Positions 17,270 through 26,286 of a stretch of DNA of 64,000 nucleotides are shown in pieces (position 1 is the stretch's first letter; the number at the start of each line of letters is the position of its first letter). The translations under genes were made by a program, and so were the position numbers. The stretch is from Microcoleus sp. AS-A8 (GTDB taxonomy: Bacteria; Cyanobacteriota; Cyanobacteriia; Cyanobacteriales; Coleofasciculaceae): NCBI GenBank assembly GCA_039962225.1, contig JAMPKV010000028.1, forward strand, positions 1 through 64,000, given 5' to 3'. The notes below the pieces were generated by a model. The model did no database searches, was not told the DNA's origin, and worked only from the letters and a program-made list of their open reading frames with translations.

Positions 17270-18016
17270 ATGGAAGCTATTGATTCTCCCTTATTTAACT
17301 CACGACTGAGTACCGAACCTGTTATTACCGTCCACCAAGTCAACCATTACTTTGGGAAAGGCGCACTACGAAAACAGGCTTTATTTGATATTAATCTAAA
17401 AATTTATTCCGGAGAAATTGTCATTATGACTGGGCCGTCCGGGTCTGGGAAAACAACTTTGTTGACCTTGCTGGGTGGCTTACGTTCTGCTCAAGAAGGC
17501 AGCCTGAAGATTCTTGGACAGGAGATGAGTGGAGCAAGTAAGCAACAGTTAACGCTAGTCCGAAGACAGATTGGCTATATTTTTCAAGCCCATAATTTGA
17601 TGAGCTTTTTGACGGCTAAACAAAATGTGCGGATGTCGTTAGAACTCCACGACGAAATGCTAAAACAGGACATGAATGCTAAAGCAACAGCGATTTTAGA
17701 ACAGGTTGGCTTGGGAAATCACACGAATTATTATCCTGAAAACTTATCAGGAGGACAGAAGCAACGGGTAGCGATTGCTCGTGCTTTAGTCAGTCATCCC
17801 AAGATTGTTTTAGCCGATGAACCCACTGCGGCACTCGACAAGAAATCAGGTCGAGATGTCGTTGAAATTATGCAGCGTTTAGCCAAAGAACAGGGTTGCA
17901 CTATTCTGCTTGTCACTCATGATAATCGTATTCTCGATATTGCCGACCGACTTGTTTATATGGAAGATGGTCGTTTGGCAGAGGATGACACAACGAAAGT
18001 TCTTCAATCAAGCTAA
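17270..18016 (+). CDS. DevA-type ABC exporter ATP-binding protein
   Basis: 248 residues. Walker A GPSGSGKTTL (about residues 59-68), ABC signature LSGGQKQRVAIARAL, Walker B IVLADEPTAALD and the H-loop VTHDNRI are all present. It powers the DevBC-like exporter. The gene is 23 bp after the permease stop, so all three subunits and the regulator are arranged in order regulator-B-C-A. Confidence 0.95.
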   Translation: MEAIDSPLFNSRLSTEPVITVHQVNHYFGKGALRKQALFDINLKIYSGEIVIMTGPSGSGKTTLLTLLGGLRSAQEGSLKILGQEMSGASKQQLTLVRRQIGYIFQAHNLMSFLTAKQNVRMSLELHDEMLKQDMNAKATAILEQVGLGNHTNYYPENLSGGQKQRVAIARALVSHPKIVLADEPTAALDKKSGRDVVEIMQRLAKEQGCTILLVTHDNRILDIADRLVYMEDGRLAEDDTTKVLQSS

Positions 18017-18127
18017 ACTGCTTTTTATGCAAATCCGGCTTTAAGTTAGCCGTCTCCCTGCTATGTCTAAGGGCATAAGACTGAAGTCAGAGAAGCCTGA
18101 TTAAATGAAAGAACGAGCGATATGCCC

Positions 18128-18159
18128 TCTAGAGAGACGGTTGCCGCCATTTCTCTAGA
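18128..18159 (+). terminator. Hairpin between devA-like and receiver genes
   Basis: TCTAGAGA (18128-18135) pairs with TCTCTAGA (18152-18159), extended by CC/GG across a bulge. No strong T-run follows, so this may be a leader structure of the receiver gene instead of a terminator. Confidence 0.35.
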
Positions 18160-18203
18160 AGGACTTTCTCCCTAATTGACCCTCCAACTAAGGAGATAAA
18201 ACT

Positions 18204-18683
18204 ATGGTTTCAACAGTTTGTGATAACTGGCATCTTGAGCAAGATAGATTTAAAATTCTCGCAAACTTGCAAGTATTGGTGGTAGATGACAATGACGACA
18301 GCCTCGAATTAGTCCGAATGATTCTTGAAGAATATGGGACACAGGTGGTAACAGCCGCATCCGCCAGAGAAGCGTTTAACGTGATGACGCAAAGCGCCGG
18401 CTACGCGAACGCACCCTTCAAACCAGATGTCCTCATTAGTGATATAGCCATGCCTTTTGAGGATGGATATTGGCTGATTCACCAAATCAGAACCCTCTCC
18501 CCTAACCAGGGAGGACTAATACCAGCTATTGCTTTGACGGCTTGCGCTGCACAAGAAGAACGTATTCGTTCGCTCGAAGCAGGATTTCAGGTACATTTGC
18601 CGAAGCCGATTGAGCCTGATGATTTAGTTGCAGTTGTGGCTCATTTCGCTGAACAAAAGTTTGGCATGAAAAGATTTAATTAA
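18204..18683 (+). CDS. Single-domain response regulator (CheY-like receiver)
   Basis: 159 residues. Receiver fold with the acidic pocket DDNDD (about residues 31-35), the phosphorylated Asp in DVLISDIAMPFEDGYW, Thr/Ala in ALTACAAQE and Lys in HLPKPIEPDD. There is no output domain after the receiver, so it probably acts through protein contacts or as a phosphate shuttle. Start follows a good AAGGAG 8 bases upstream. No kinase gene lies nearby; receivers of this kind in cyanobacteria are often orphan. Confidence 0.92.
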   Translation: MVSTVCDNWHLEQDRFKILANLQVLVVDDNDDSLELVRMILEEYGTQVVTAASAREAFNVMTQSAGYANAPFKPDVLISDIAMPFEDGYWLIHQIRTLSPNQGGLIPAIALTACAAQEERIRSLEAGFQVHLPKPIEPDDLVAVVAHFAEQKFGMKRFN

Positions 18684-19253
18684 ATCTTTGGCACTGTTCA
18701 AGTCAATCCAATCAATAGGTTTTGAGCCTGTCAGTCATTGGGCATACTCCTTCTAGTAGGGGATATATTCTCAAAATACTCTTAAGGTGAGTAGTGGAGC
18801 TTGCTGTCCTGTCGGTAGGCCCTACCCCTGCTCGTTAAGAGTGGGGGTAACTTGATCAAAATAACTATAAAAAGATATAAAAAGAAGCCCCTACTAATTC
18901 ATCAGTAGAGGCTTAACGCTTGATGTCCTGTCAGTAGCAATGTGCTGGGTAACTTAACACTTGCCATGTCGTTAGTCTACTACTGAAGTCAGAACTCCTC
19001 CTCTATCTAAAGATATGGCTCGAAAGAATGAGCTGACCCTTGGCTAGGACTTTGGAAGAAGTATTCTTGTTTACAGGTCACTTTTCTTTCTAAGCTAAAA
19101 TGTACTCCACCAGGAGACTTTATAACGGTTTCGGCAATCCATTCGGTCAGTTTTTTCAGAACTGAGGCATGGGGAAAAAACAGAAAACGGATTACCCATT
19201 ACCCATTACCAGAAATTACGTAGTTTGATACTTGACGAATACGGAATTTAGGG
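18684..19253. other. 570-bp non-coding region with tandem imperfect repeats
   Basis: No supported gene. Two related segments at 18798-18853 and 18911-18957 share GCTTG-N-TGTCCTGTC-N-GTAG and end in GGGTAACTT. A minus-strand terminator lies at 18881-18913. A small RNA is possible but not shown. Confidence 0.5.
18881..18913 (-). terminator. Minus-strand intrinsic terminator downstream of the dppBC-like genes
   Basis: On the minus strand AGCCTCTACT pairs with AGTAGGGGCT (ten pairs, one G-U), loop GATGAATT, then TCTTTTT. It lies 340 bp after the permease stop. Confidence 0.65.
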
Positions 19254-20126
19254 TCAATAGCCTTCTCGTGGGTCAAGAGCATCCCGTAATCCATCCCCCA
19301 GGAGATTAAAGGCTAGAACAATCAGCGTAATCATCAAACCCGGAAACAGGACTGTCCAAGGGGCAGAGAGGGAATAGCCATTTTTAAAGGCATCCGATAG
19401 CATGGTTCCTAGCTCTGGCGTAGGCGGTTGAGCTCCCAAACCCAAAAATCCTAAACCTGCCGCTTCCAAGGTTGCCGTCCCAATCGATAGAGTGGCTTGT
19501 ACCACGATGGGTGCAAGGCTAGCGGGTAAGATATGGCGGAAAATAATTCGGGCTGGAGTCGCGCCAAACGCGATTACGGTTTGGACAAACTCTTGCTCTC
19601 GCAGGGATAGTACCATGCTGCGCGTCAGCCGGATGAAAATTGGGACTTGCACGACACCAACTGCAATCATCACACTGGGTAAACTAGGGCCTGTGATGGT
19701 AACGACTGCGATCGCTAATAAAATCGAAGGAAAAGCTAAGAGAATATCCGTCAACCAACCAATTCCAGTATCCCACCCTCCTCGGAAGTAGCCAGCCACC
19801 AATCCTAGCAACACACCAATCGTTAATCCCAGCAACACCGAGACTAAACCCACAGACAGCGAAGTCCGCAGCCCATACCATACCAGTATCAACACATCTC
19901 GCCCCAGACCATCGGTACCCCACCAATGTTGGGCGCTGGGAGGTTTCAACCGCGTTAGGTAATTTCGGTCTGTCGAGGGGTCATAGGGGTGTAAGACTGG
20001 AGCGAGTAGCGCTAGGAGTATAATTGCGATCGCCAAAAATAAACCAATCTTCCCCGATGTCGATTGCAAAAATCGCCCAAGTACATTTCGAGCATTGGCA
20101 GTCCAATCCTTCAGGGTGATTGTCAT
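19254..20126 (-). CDS. Peptide/oligopeptide ABC transporter permease (DppC/OppC type)
   Basis: 290 residues, six hydrophobic helices. The N-terminal DppC/OppC pattern LLALLAPVLHPYDPSTDRNY and HWWGTDGLGRDVLILVWYGLR is clear, and the EAA loop is VQTVIAFGATPARIIFRHILP. It forms the heterodimeric membrane channel with the DppB-like protein. Start overlaps the upstream stop by four bases. Substrates may be peptides, glutathione or nickel; sequence alone does not decide. Confidence 0.92.
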   Translation of the reverse strand: MTITLKDWTANARNVLGRFLQSTSGKIGLFLAIAIILLALLAPVLHPYDPSTDRNYLTRLKPPSAQHWWGTDGLGRDVLILVWYGLRTSLSVGLVSVLLGLTIGVLLGLVAGYFRGGWDTGIGWLTDILLAFPSILLAIAVVTITGPSLPSVMIAVGVVQVPIFIRLTRSMVLSLREQEFVQTVIAFGATPARIIFRHILPASLAPIVVQATLSIGTATLEAAGLGFLGLGAQPPTPELGTMLSDAFKNGYSLSAPWTVLFPGLMITLIVLAFNLLGDGLRDALDPREGY

Positions 20127-21133
20127 CGATACTGAATCCTGGGGTCTAAAAAGGCATAGGAAATATCCACTAACAGATTAATTAGCACAAAGCTAATCGA
20201 TACAAAAATAACGCCTCCCTGTACAACAGGATAATCACGGTTCAGAATCCCATCGTAAATCCAGAAGCCAATTCCAGGCCAAGAAAAAATAGTTTCCGTC
20301 AGAATTGCCCCACTTAAAAGCGTCCCGAACTGCAAGCCAATAATCGTTACCACCGGCAAGAGAGCATTTTTCAAAGCGTGCTTAAAAATCACCCAACGTT
20401 CTAAAACTCCCTTGGCTCTCGCGGTGCGGATATAGTCTTGTGATAGCACTTCAAGCATGGCGCTGCGAGTAATTCGGGCAATAATCGCTAGGGGAATGGT
20501 ACTTAGAGTTAACGCGGGCAAAACTAAATGTGCAAGTACATCTTTCAGCGCGTTCCAGTTTAATTGAAGTAAAGCATCTAAAACATAAAAACCAGTCAGG
20601 GGTTTGAAGCTTGAGGCGACTTCTTGACTAATGCGTAAACCAGGAGGAAGCCATTGCCAATTAACAGCAAATAGGTAAATCAGGAGCAATCCTAACCAGA
20701 ATACGGGCATAGATACACCGACTAAAGAACCGCTCATGGTGAGATTATCGATCGCGCTATTTTTGCGAACGGCTGCCAAAACTCCCGCCGGAATTCCCAA
20801 AATGAGGGCAATGAACATGGCAGCAACCGATAACTCAAAGGTAGCAGGCCAGCGAATAGCAATTTCTTGAATAATTGAAGCGCCACTCATAATACTATTG
20901 CCAAGGTTGAAGCGTAGCAGATTCCCCAAGAACAGAATGTACTGTACGGGTAGAGGCTTGTTTAAACCCAACTGCTCTCGGATTCCCTCCACTATTTCAG
21001 GTGTAGCGCGTGTTCCTGCTAATATCTGGGCTGGGTCACCTGGTATTAAGTGCAGAAGGACGAAAACTAACAGTGTAATCCCCAAGAGGACGGGAATTAA
21101 GTTAAGCAAGCGTTTGAGGATATATCGACCCAT
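20123..21133 (-). CDS. Peptide/oligopeptide ABC transporter permease (DppB/OppB type)
   Basis: 336 residues. MGRYILKRLLNLIPVLLGIT start and LLHLIPGDPAQILAG are the family hallmarks; the EAA loop YIRTARAKGVLERWVIFKHA is intact. Six helices. Pairs with the DppC-like protein. It lies downstream of a GT2 gene (21230-22249) and is separated from its presumed binding protein gene (22889-24577) by that gene and a terminator. No ATPase genes for this importer are in the window. Confidence 0.92.
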   Translation of the reverse strand: MGRYILKRLLNLIPVLLGITLLVFVLLHLIPGDPAQILAGTRATPEIVEGIREQLGLNKPLPVQYILFLGNLLRFNLGNSIMSGASIIQEIAIRWPATFELSVAAMFIALILGIPAGVLAAVRKNSAIDNLTMSGSLVGVSMPVFWLGLLLIYLFAVNWQWLPPGLRISQEVASSFKPLTGFYVLDALLQLNWNALKDVLAHLVLPALTLSTIPLAIIARITRSAMLEVLSQDYIRTARAKGVLERWVIFKHALKNALLPVVTIIGLQFGTLLSGAILTETIFSWPGIGFWIYDGILNRDYPVVQGGVIFVSISFVLINLLVDISYAFLDPRIQYR

Positions 21134-21229
21134 GTTAATCTGAGAGCGTATTTATCAAGACAAACTAAAATCAGCTATCTTAACAGACATATTATAAATA
21201 CGCTCGAACTCAGAATGCGCTGCCTTAGT

Positions 21230-22249
21230 CTAAACTCCGGTAAACCAAAGCACATATCCTAGGGGGAATGTTACAAACCACAGCAGTCTGCCCAGGAAAG
21301 AGTTGAGATTGATAAATTGCTTGGTAATGCCAATCTTCAAATAGAAACAGTAGCGACTATAGTTAATCGCATTGCGAATAAAAAACCAGGGAGAAAAGTG
21401 GAAATAATCGATATCCGTGTCTAAAATACTTTTAGACATTAAAATGAAACCAAACGGATTTTTACGAACCCAATTAGATTTAGTTAATTGGTCTGCTCCA
21501 CTGTCAACATAGTAAATTCGTAAACAGTCGTTTACACATCTGATTTTGTATTTTTTGGCGACCCTAGACCAAACAATCATTTCTGCAACGTATAAATTCT
21601 GCCCAATGACCTCTGGAAATGGAAATTGTCGCAGTATATCAGTCCGTTGAAACCCCCATCTTTCACCCTTTACTTTCAGGCGATAACGCATTTCACAAAA
21701 ATTAGTATCCGTAGGAGTAGAAGGATAATAACTGCCAATCAATTTACCATTTTGGTCTTGGCACGGGCACTCTACACCAAAAAACTGATCCTGTTCAGCT
21801 TTGGGAATGCTATCCCAATAATATTTGAAAGATGCTAAGGCTTCAGCTACACAAGCATCATCAGAATCTAAGCAAATAAAAAGTTCACCTTTAGCTTTTC
21901 TTGCCGCCAAGTTATAAGCCATATGTTTACCTTTATTGTTTTGGTAAATATAGCGGATTGGAAACTTAGCTTCTTTTTGCCACTGCTCCACTAACTCAGG
22001 CGTGTTATCGATTGAACCATTATCGACAATCAGCCACTCAAAATCACGATAAGTCTGTCTTTTAAGACTTTCGTAAACACGAGATAAGGTATGTGCCCGA
22101 TTGTGGGTAGGAGTAAAAACTGTAAATGTGTAATGGAAGCCTAAGTTTGTACTTAAAGACCGATGTGGCTCTACCATCGCTACCTGTACCGCCACGCTGA
22201 TATTCCTAACAACTCCCTGGCCTGGAATCATTAATGCAACTTTTTTCAT
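21230..22249 (-). CDS. Family-2 glycosyltransferase
   Basis: 339 residues. GT-A fold: FTPTHNRAHTLSRVYESLKR opens the domain, then WLIVDNGSIDNTPELV and the DXD-like CLDSDDA. An N-terminal 40-residue extension precedes the domain. The C-terminal third is rich in aromatic residues with one or two hydrophobic stretches (LWFVTFPLGYVLW), so membrane association is likely. It is more AT-rich than its neighbours and interrupts a dppA-dppBC order, which points to insertion by transfer. Acceptor unknown. Confidence 0.88.
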   Translation of the reverse strand: MKKVALMIPGQGVVRNISVAVQVAMVEPHRSLSTNLGFHYTFTVFTPTHNRAHTLSRVYESLKRQTYRDFEWLIVDNGSIDNTPELVEQWQKEAKFPIRYIYQNNKGKHMAYNLAARKAKGELFICLDSDDACVAEALASFKYYWDSIPKAEQDQFFGVECPCQDQNGKLIGSYYPSTPTDTNFCEMRYRLKVKGERWGFQRTDILRQFPFPEVIGQNLYVAEMIVWSRVAKKYKIRCVNDCLRIYYVDSGADQLTKSNWVRKNPFGFILMSKSILDTDIDYFHFSPWFFIRNAINYSRYCFYLKIGITKQFINLNSFLGRLLWFVTFPLGYVLWFTGV

Positions 22250-22888
22250 TGTTCATTTCGGCAACCCTGATGCTAGTAAAAATACAGTGGCTTTAAGTCT
22301 AATCGTTAGCTTTTACTTAATCTTGTCCGTATTTTTATACGGTTACAAAATATAAACATTGATGTCTAGAAATGACCCTTAATGTTTAAAAATATAACTT
22401 TGTGGATAAACAGCTTTTTTGGCGGTAAATCAGTTAAGGTTTTACAGTTCATTAGTAATTTTAAAAAAACTTCAAGAACTAATAACCCAATGATTCCTGA
22501 TATAGCTTTGAATTATAAAAAAAGCTTATTTATCAAAATTGAATTTGTATAGAGCGTTACTTCATAAAATCTTTATAGAATGAGAGAGGAAACTTCGAGT
22601 TATACTGCCTTGTTATGTGTGAGTTAGAGGTTTAAAGTCAGGTAATTGCACTCACCGCTTACTTCTGTGTACTGCATTACTATAAACGTCAGGAAGTAGA
22701 GCGAAATAAAAAATTATAGGGATTTGTAGGGGTCACATTCGGAGAAATAATTGACACAACAGATAACTGAACAATCAAAACCCACCCATAGGACGACTGG
22801 GTGGGAGAGAGCGGGTTTTGTATCAATGCTATCGATCAGAGCCATCATTAATCGCGTCCAACCGCCCCGATTAATTTATGTTGATGGC
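22250..22888. other. 640-bp AT-rich non-coding region
   Basis: No gene seen. A small hairpin CCGTAT-TTTT-ATACGG (22327-22342) lies in what would be the leader of the GT2 gene, and the terminator of the binding-protein gene is at 22773-22805. The A+T content is clearly above the surroundings. Confidence 0.5.
22773..22805 (-). terminator. Intrinsic terminator after the binding-protein gene
   Basis: Minus strand: CCCACCCA and TGGGTGGG pair perfectly (eight pairs, loop GTCGTCCTA), followed by TTTTGATT. Stands 84 bp after the stop codon. Confidence 0.85.
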
Positions 22889-24577
22889 TCAGGACTTGGT
22901 AACCGCCCCTAGTGGTTCAGTCCCTAGAGGACTGGGCGTCCAACCTTGAACAATCTTGCGCTTGGCAAGAAGGGGTTTAGAATGAACAATGGGCAGACGC
23001 ACGGCCTCTTTTTCCAGAATTTCATCAATTTGCTGATAAATTTTGATTCGTTCTGCCTTGTCTTGAGTGACACGAACCTGATCTAAGAGTTTGAACAATT
23101 GCTCATTTTTCCAGTTTCCGATGTCGGCGGTGGCACCGGGGCCGAAGTGAGGGTAGTAAAAGCTATCGGGATCGCCATAATCCCCTGTCCAACCCAGCAT
23201 AAAGGCTTGGAAACCGGGTGATTTGTTGCGATCGCCAAGATAAGCAGCCCAGTCTTTAGTTTGTAGGCTAACTTTAATCCCGATCGCACTTAATTCAGCA
23301 GCGAAGGCTTCAGCAATTGGCTTGGGTGTGGGAAAGTAGGGGCGGCTGACAGGCATATACCAGAGTTGAAGCTCAAACCCCTTAGGATAACCAGCTTTGG
23401 CGAGGGTTTGCAGGGCTTGTTGAGGATTGTAAGGATAGCCTGTGGCTTTCTGGGATTGATACTCTTTGAACAAGGGAGGTGTAAAGTGAGGCGTATTTTC
23501 ACCCAACTCCCCCCAAAACGCTTTGACAATTTCCTCTTTGTTGAGGGCTTGAGCGATCGCTTGACGGACTTCGGGTTTCTTGAGAGGCTCGTAGCTAGGA
23601 TTGAGCGCCAGGTAGCCGACATTAAAGGAAGGGCGAAAGACGGCCTCTAAATTCGGGTCTCTTTGCACTTCTTGTAGCTGATCCGGGGTTAAATCTACCG
23701 TCAGGTCGATGGTTCCGGCTCTCAGTTGCACTAACCTAGCGGCTGGGTCGCTAATAAAGCGGATAGTCAACTGCTCGGATTTGGGTAAGCCTTCCTGCCA
23801 ATAGTTCGGGTTTTTGGCGAGGACGATGCGATCGCCACTGCGCCATTCTCTAAAAATAAACGGACCCGTTCCTACAGCAAAGGAGGCGGGAGTGCCATAA
23901 CTGGCTTGGGCTTTTTTAATAGCTGTTGGGCTAGCGATGCCAAAGTAGCCCGATGCGATCGCGGTGGGGAAGATGGTGAAGGGCTGTTTGAGTACAAACT
24001 TAATCGTATCCTTCCCCTCGACTACGACATCTTGTAAGAGAGATTCTGGACTCCCCTTAAAGCCGCCAAATAAATTTTTCCAAATGATGTAAGTCTTTCC
24101 GGCATTGCGGTAGCCAAACTCACTTTTGGGGTTCCACCACCGATCCACATTGAATCTCACCGCCTCAGCATCGAAATCAGTGCCATCGTGAAACTTTACC
24201 CCCGATCGCAGCTTAAACGTCCAGACTTTGCCGCCTTCTGCCGACTTCCACTCGGTGGCTAAAGCCGGTTCCAAATCGCTGGTACCGGGCTTGAATTGAA
24301 TTAAGCGATTGTAGATTTGATTTTGAACCGTTAGAGAGTTGCCATCTTCAATATTTCCCGGTTCCAGATTAACGGGTTCTCCTCCTGCACCATAAACTAG
24401 CGTTCCCGATGACAGCGCGGCTGGGCTATTGGCTGGCGACGGAGGGCTGCTAGTTGGGTTCGTAGAAGGGCGATTACAGTTGGACAGCAGGATTGCCAAG
24501 GCGCAAGCCACAATCGCTAAAATCACTGGCTGTATTAGGGAGGTGCGTTTTTCGGATGTCCACCGACCAAGCCTCAT
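22889..24577 (-). CDS. Peptide-type ABC transporter substrate-binding lipoprotein (SBP family 5)
   Basis: 562 residues from ATG 24577, which has AGGAG eight bases before it. A longer frame from GTG 24613 lacks a ribosome binding site. Lipobox LLSNC near residue 34 anchors it as a lipoprotein, followed by a Ser/Pro-rich linker. The SBP_bac_5 fold is shown by YNRLIQFKPGTSDLEPALAT, LRSGVKFHDGTDFDAEAV and GTGPFIFREW. Presumed partner of the DppBC-like permeases downstream, although the GT2 gene and a terminator lie between. Confidence 0.9.
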   Translation of the reverse strand: MRLGRWTSEKRTSLIQPVILAIVACALAILLSNCNRPSTNPTSSPPSPANSPAALSSGTLVYGAGGEPVNLEPGNIEDGNSLTVQNQIYNRLIQFKPGTSDLEPALATEWKSAEGGKVWTFKLRSGVKFHDGTDFDAEAVRFNVDRWWNPKSEFGYRNAGKTYIIWKNLFGGFKGSPESLLQDVVVEGKDTIKFVLKQPFTIFPTAIASGYFGIASPTAIKKAQASYGTPASFAVGTGPFIFREWRSGDRIVLAKNPNYWQEGLPKSEQLTIRFISDPAARLVQLRAGTIDLTVDLTPDQLQEVQRDPNLEAVFRPSFNVGYLALNPSYEPLKKPEVRQAIAQALNKEEIVKAFWGELGENTPHFTPPLFKEYQSQKATGYPYNPQQALQTLAKAGYPKGFELQLWYMPVSRPYFPTPKPIAEAFAAELSAIGIKVSLQTKDWAAYLGDRNKSPGFQAFMLGWTGDYGDPDSFYYPHFGPGATADIGNWKNEQLFKLLDQVRVTQDKAERIKIYQQIDEILEKEAVRLPIVHSKPLLAKRKIVQGWTPSPLGTEPLGAVTKS

Positions 24578-24774
24578 TAAACTTACTCCTGATGATTGGT
24601 CTTCAATCCTCACTTATTTTGCCAGGGCTGGAGGTCATTGAGCTTATCAAAAAGTCTTCCTGTTACCCCCGGACTACGTCCCGCTACGCTATCTATCGAA
24701 TTGCTGTACAACCAGAATATACAAAACTGCAACTTAATGGACAACTGCACAACGGCGGCTGAGAGAAAAGGAAG

Positions 24775-25644
24775 ATGAACGAAACCAACAATCCTGATAT
24801 GCGACGGGAGTTTACCAGCCGCGATGAGCTAATCGCCTACGTTCGCGAACAGTTTCCCAATCGGGCAGACGGCGACGAGCAAGTCAGTGAGATAGTCGGA
24901 GGGCGTCAAGCCGCAGAGGCAGCACTCAACCAAGTCAATCCTGCTCAGTATGCCAAATCCCGCAACTTTCTGAATGGGAAAGTCACACGCCTTTCGCCGT
25001 ATATCCGTTATGGGGTTTTGAGTCTAGCTGAAGTCAGGGATTTTGCCCTTAAGAATGTACAAAACCCTAATGACGCCGAGAAATTAATTCAGGAATTGGG
25101 TTGGCGAGATTACTGGCAACGGCTATATGCCGAGAAAGGGGACGCTATCTGGAAAGACCAGGAAGAATACAAAACAGGCTATGCTGCCGAAGTGTATCAG
25201 GCTGAGTTACCGACTGACGTGGAACAGGGCACAACTGGAATGGTGTGCATCGACAGCTTCAGCCATGAGTTACGAGAGATGGGTTACCTGCACAACCACG
25301 CACGGATGTGGTTAGCGGCTTACTTGGTGCATTGGCGGCATGTGCGTTGGCAGGCAGGGGCGAGGTGGTTTTTATCACATCTCCTGGATGGTGACCCAGC
25401 CAGTAATAATCTCTCCTGGCAGTGGGTGGCGAGTACGTTCAGCCATAAGCCTTATTTCTTCAATCGGGAGAATTTGGAAAAATACACGAATTGTGCGTAT
25501 TGTCAAGTTTGTCCGCTCTATGGCAAGTGTGATTTTGAGGGGAGTTATGAACAGCTAGAGCAACGGCTGTTTCCCAAGGCGGAGTCAATCGATAAGAGTG
25601 GTGGGAGTCGGAGTTTTGAGCGCCCGCAGAAGCGCCGCAGGTAG
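24775..25644 (+). CDS. Photolyase/cryptochrome FAD-binding domain protein (C-terminal half only)
   Basis: 289 residues made only of the helical FAD/DNA-binding domain. Recognisable: RLSPYIRYGVLSLAEV, ELGWRDYWQRLYAEKG, MRE-like ELREMGYLHNHARMWLAAYL, DGDPASNNLSWQWVASTFSH. The C-terminal part has four Cys in NCAYCQVCPLYGKC, which might bind metal or an Fe-S cluster (inference). The N-terminal antenna domain is missing but is encoded by the next gene, 64 bp downstream. The pair looks like a split photolyase/cryptochrome in reversed order. Activity (DNA repair or light sensing) cannot be told from sequence. Confidence 0.85.
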   Translation: MNETNNPDMRREFTSRDELIAYVREQFPNRADGDEQVSEIVGGRQAAEAALNQVNPAQYAKSRNFLNGKVTRLSPYIRYGVLSLAEVRDFALKNVQNPNDAEKLIQELGWRDYWQRLYAEKGDAIWKDQEEYKTGYAAEVYQAELPTDVEQGTTGMVCIDSFSHELREMGYLHNHARMWLAAYLVHWRHVRWQAGARWFLSHLLDGDPASNNLSWQWVASTFSHKPYFFNRENLEKYTNCAYCQVCPLYGKCDFEGSYEQLEQRLFPKAESIDKSGGSRSFERPQKRRR

Positions 25645-25659
25645 GTGAGGGAAGTGTGA

Positions 25660-25700
25660 CGAACCACTCCAGGCACAGAGGACACACACAGGAGAGAAGA
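25660..25700. repeat. Dispersed repeat copy (inverted), between the split photolyase genes
   Basis: GAACCACTCCAGGCACAGAG continues as GACACACACAGGAGAGAAG; the same block is at 56971-56990 and inverted relatives occur at 15995 and 34738. The end of this copy supplies the purine-rich ribosome binding site of the following gene. Confidence 0.75.
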
Positions 25701-25708
25701 AAGAGAGG

Positions 25709-26134
25709 ATGGAAAAACCGATTGTTTGGGTACATGGGGATTGTTTGAGTCCGCAAAATCCAGCGTTGCAAGCCTATCCAGAGGCGGCGGCAATTTGGGT
25801 GTGGGATGATGCTCTGTTGGAGGAATGGAAGATTAGTCTGAAGCGAATTGTGTTTATTTATGAGTGTTTGTTGGAGTTGCCGGTGACGATTCGGCGGGGC
25901 GATGTGGCGAAGGAAGTTGTTGCTTTTGCTCAGGAACAGGGCGCGGATGGTGTGGCGACGGCGGAAAGTCCGAGTCCTCGGTTTGAGGTAATTTGCAATC
26001 GTATTGAAGACATTTCGTCATTAGAGATTGAAGTTTGGTCGCCTGAACCGTTTGTGAACTATGACGGATATATTGACCTTAAGCGCTTCTCTCGCTATTG
26101 GCGTGTGGCGCAGCAGTATGTTTTTAACGAGTGA
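25709..26134 (+). CDS. Photolyase/cryptochrome N-terminal (antenna) domain protein
   Basis: 141 residues resembling the Rossmann-type N-terminal domain of photolyases: WVHGDCLSPQNPALQAYPEA corresponds to the WxRxDLRxxDNPAL signature, then AIWVWDDALLEEW and IYECLLELPVTIRRGDV for the strand-helix core. It lacks the FAD domain, which is in the gene before it. Together the two would rebuild a complete photolyase fold. It starts in a purine-rich GAGAGG context from the dispersed repeat. Confidence 0.7.
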   Translation: MEKPIVWVHGDCLSPQNPALQAYPEAAAIWVWDDALLEEWKISLKRIVFIYECLLELPVTIRRGDVAKEVVAFAQEQGADGVATAESPSPRFEVICNRIEDISSLEIEVWSPEPFVNYDGYIDLKRFSRYWRVAQQYVFNE

Positions 26135-26237
26135 AAAATTGGTTCAACAGGCGTTAGCGAAGGCAAATTTTAAGGTTGATGTAGATGGTGTGTTTGGACC
26201 TGGCACTCAGTCCGTGGTTAGGCAAACTCTAGTATAG
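26118..26237 (+). pseudogene. Peptidoglycan-binding domain fragment
   Basis: A 39-residue frame that overlaps the end of the preceding gene encodes KLVQQALAKANFKVDVDGVF then GPGTQSVVRQ, the pattern of PG_binding_1 domains (LQ..L...G...DG.FG..T). It is only the core of one domain and has no signal peptide, so it is probably a remnant. Confidence 0.55.
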
Positions 26238-26286
26238 TGACGCTTGTTTGTTACCTTTGTACTAAATAGGCTTCGGGAAACAAACC

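Noticed and set aside
24578-24613. GTG start for the binding-protein gene
   Set aside because: The ATG at 24577 has a clear AGGAG and gives a normal lipoprotein signal.
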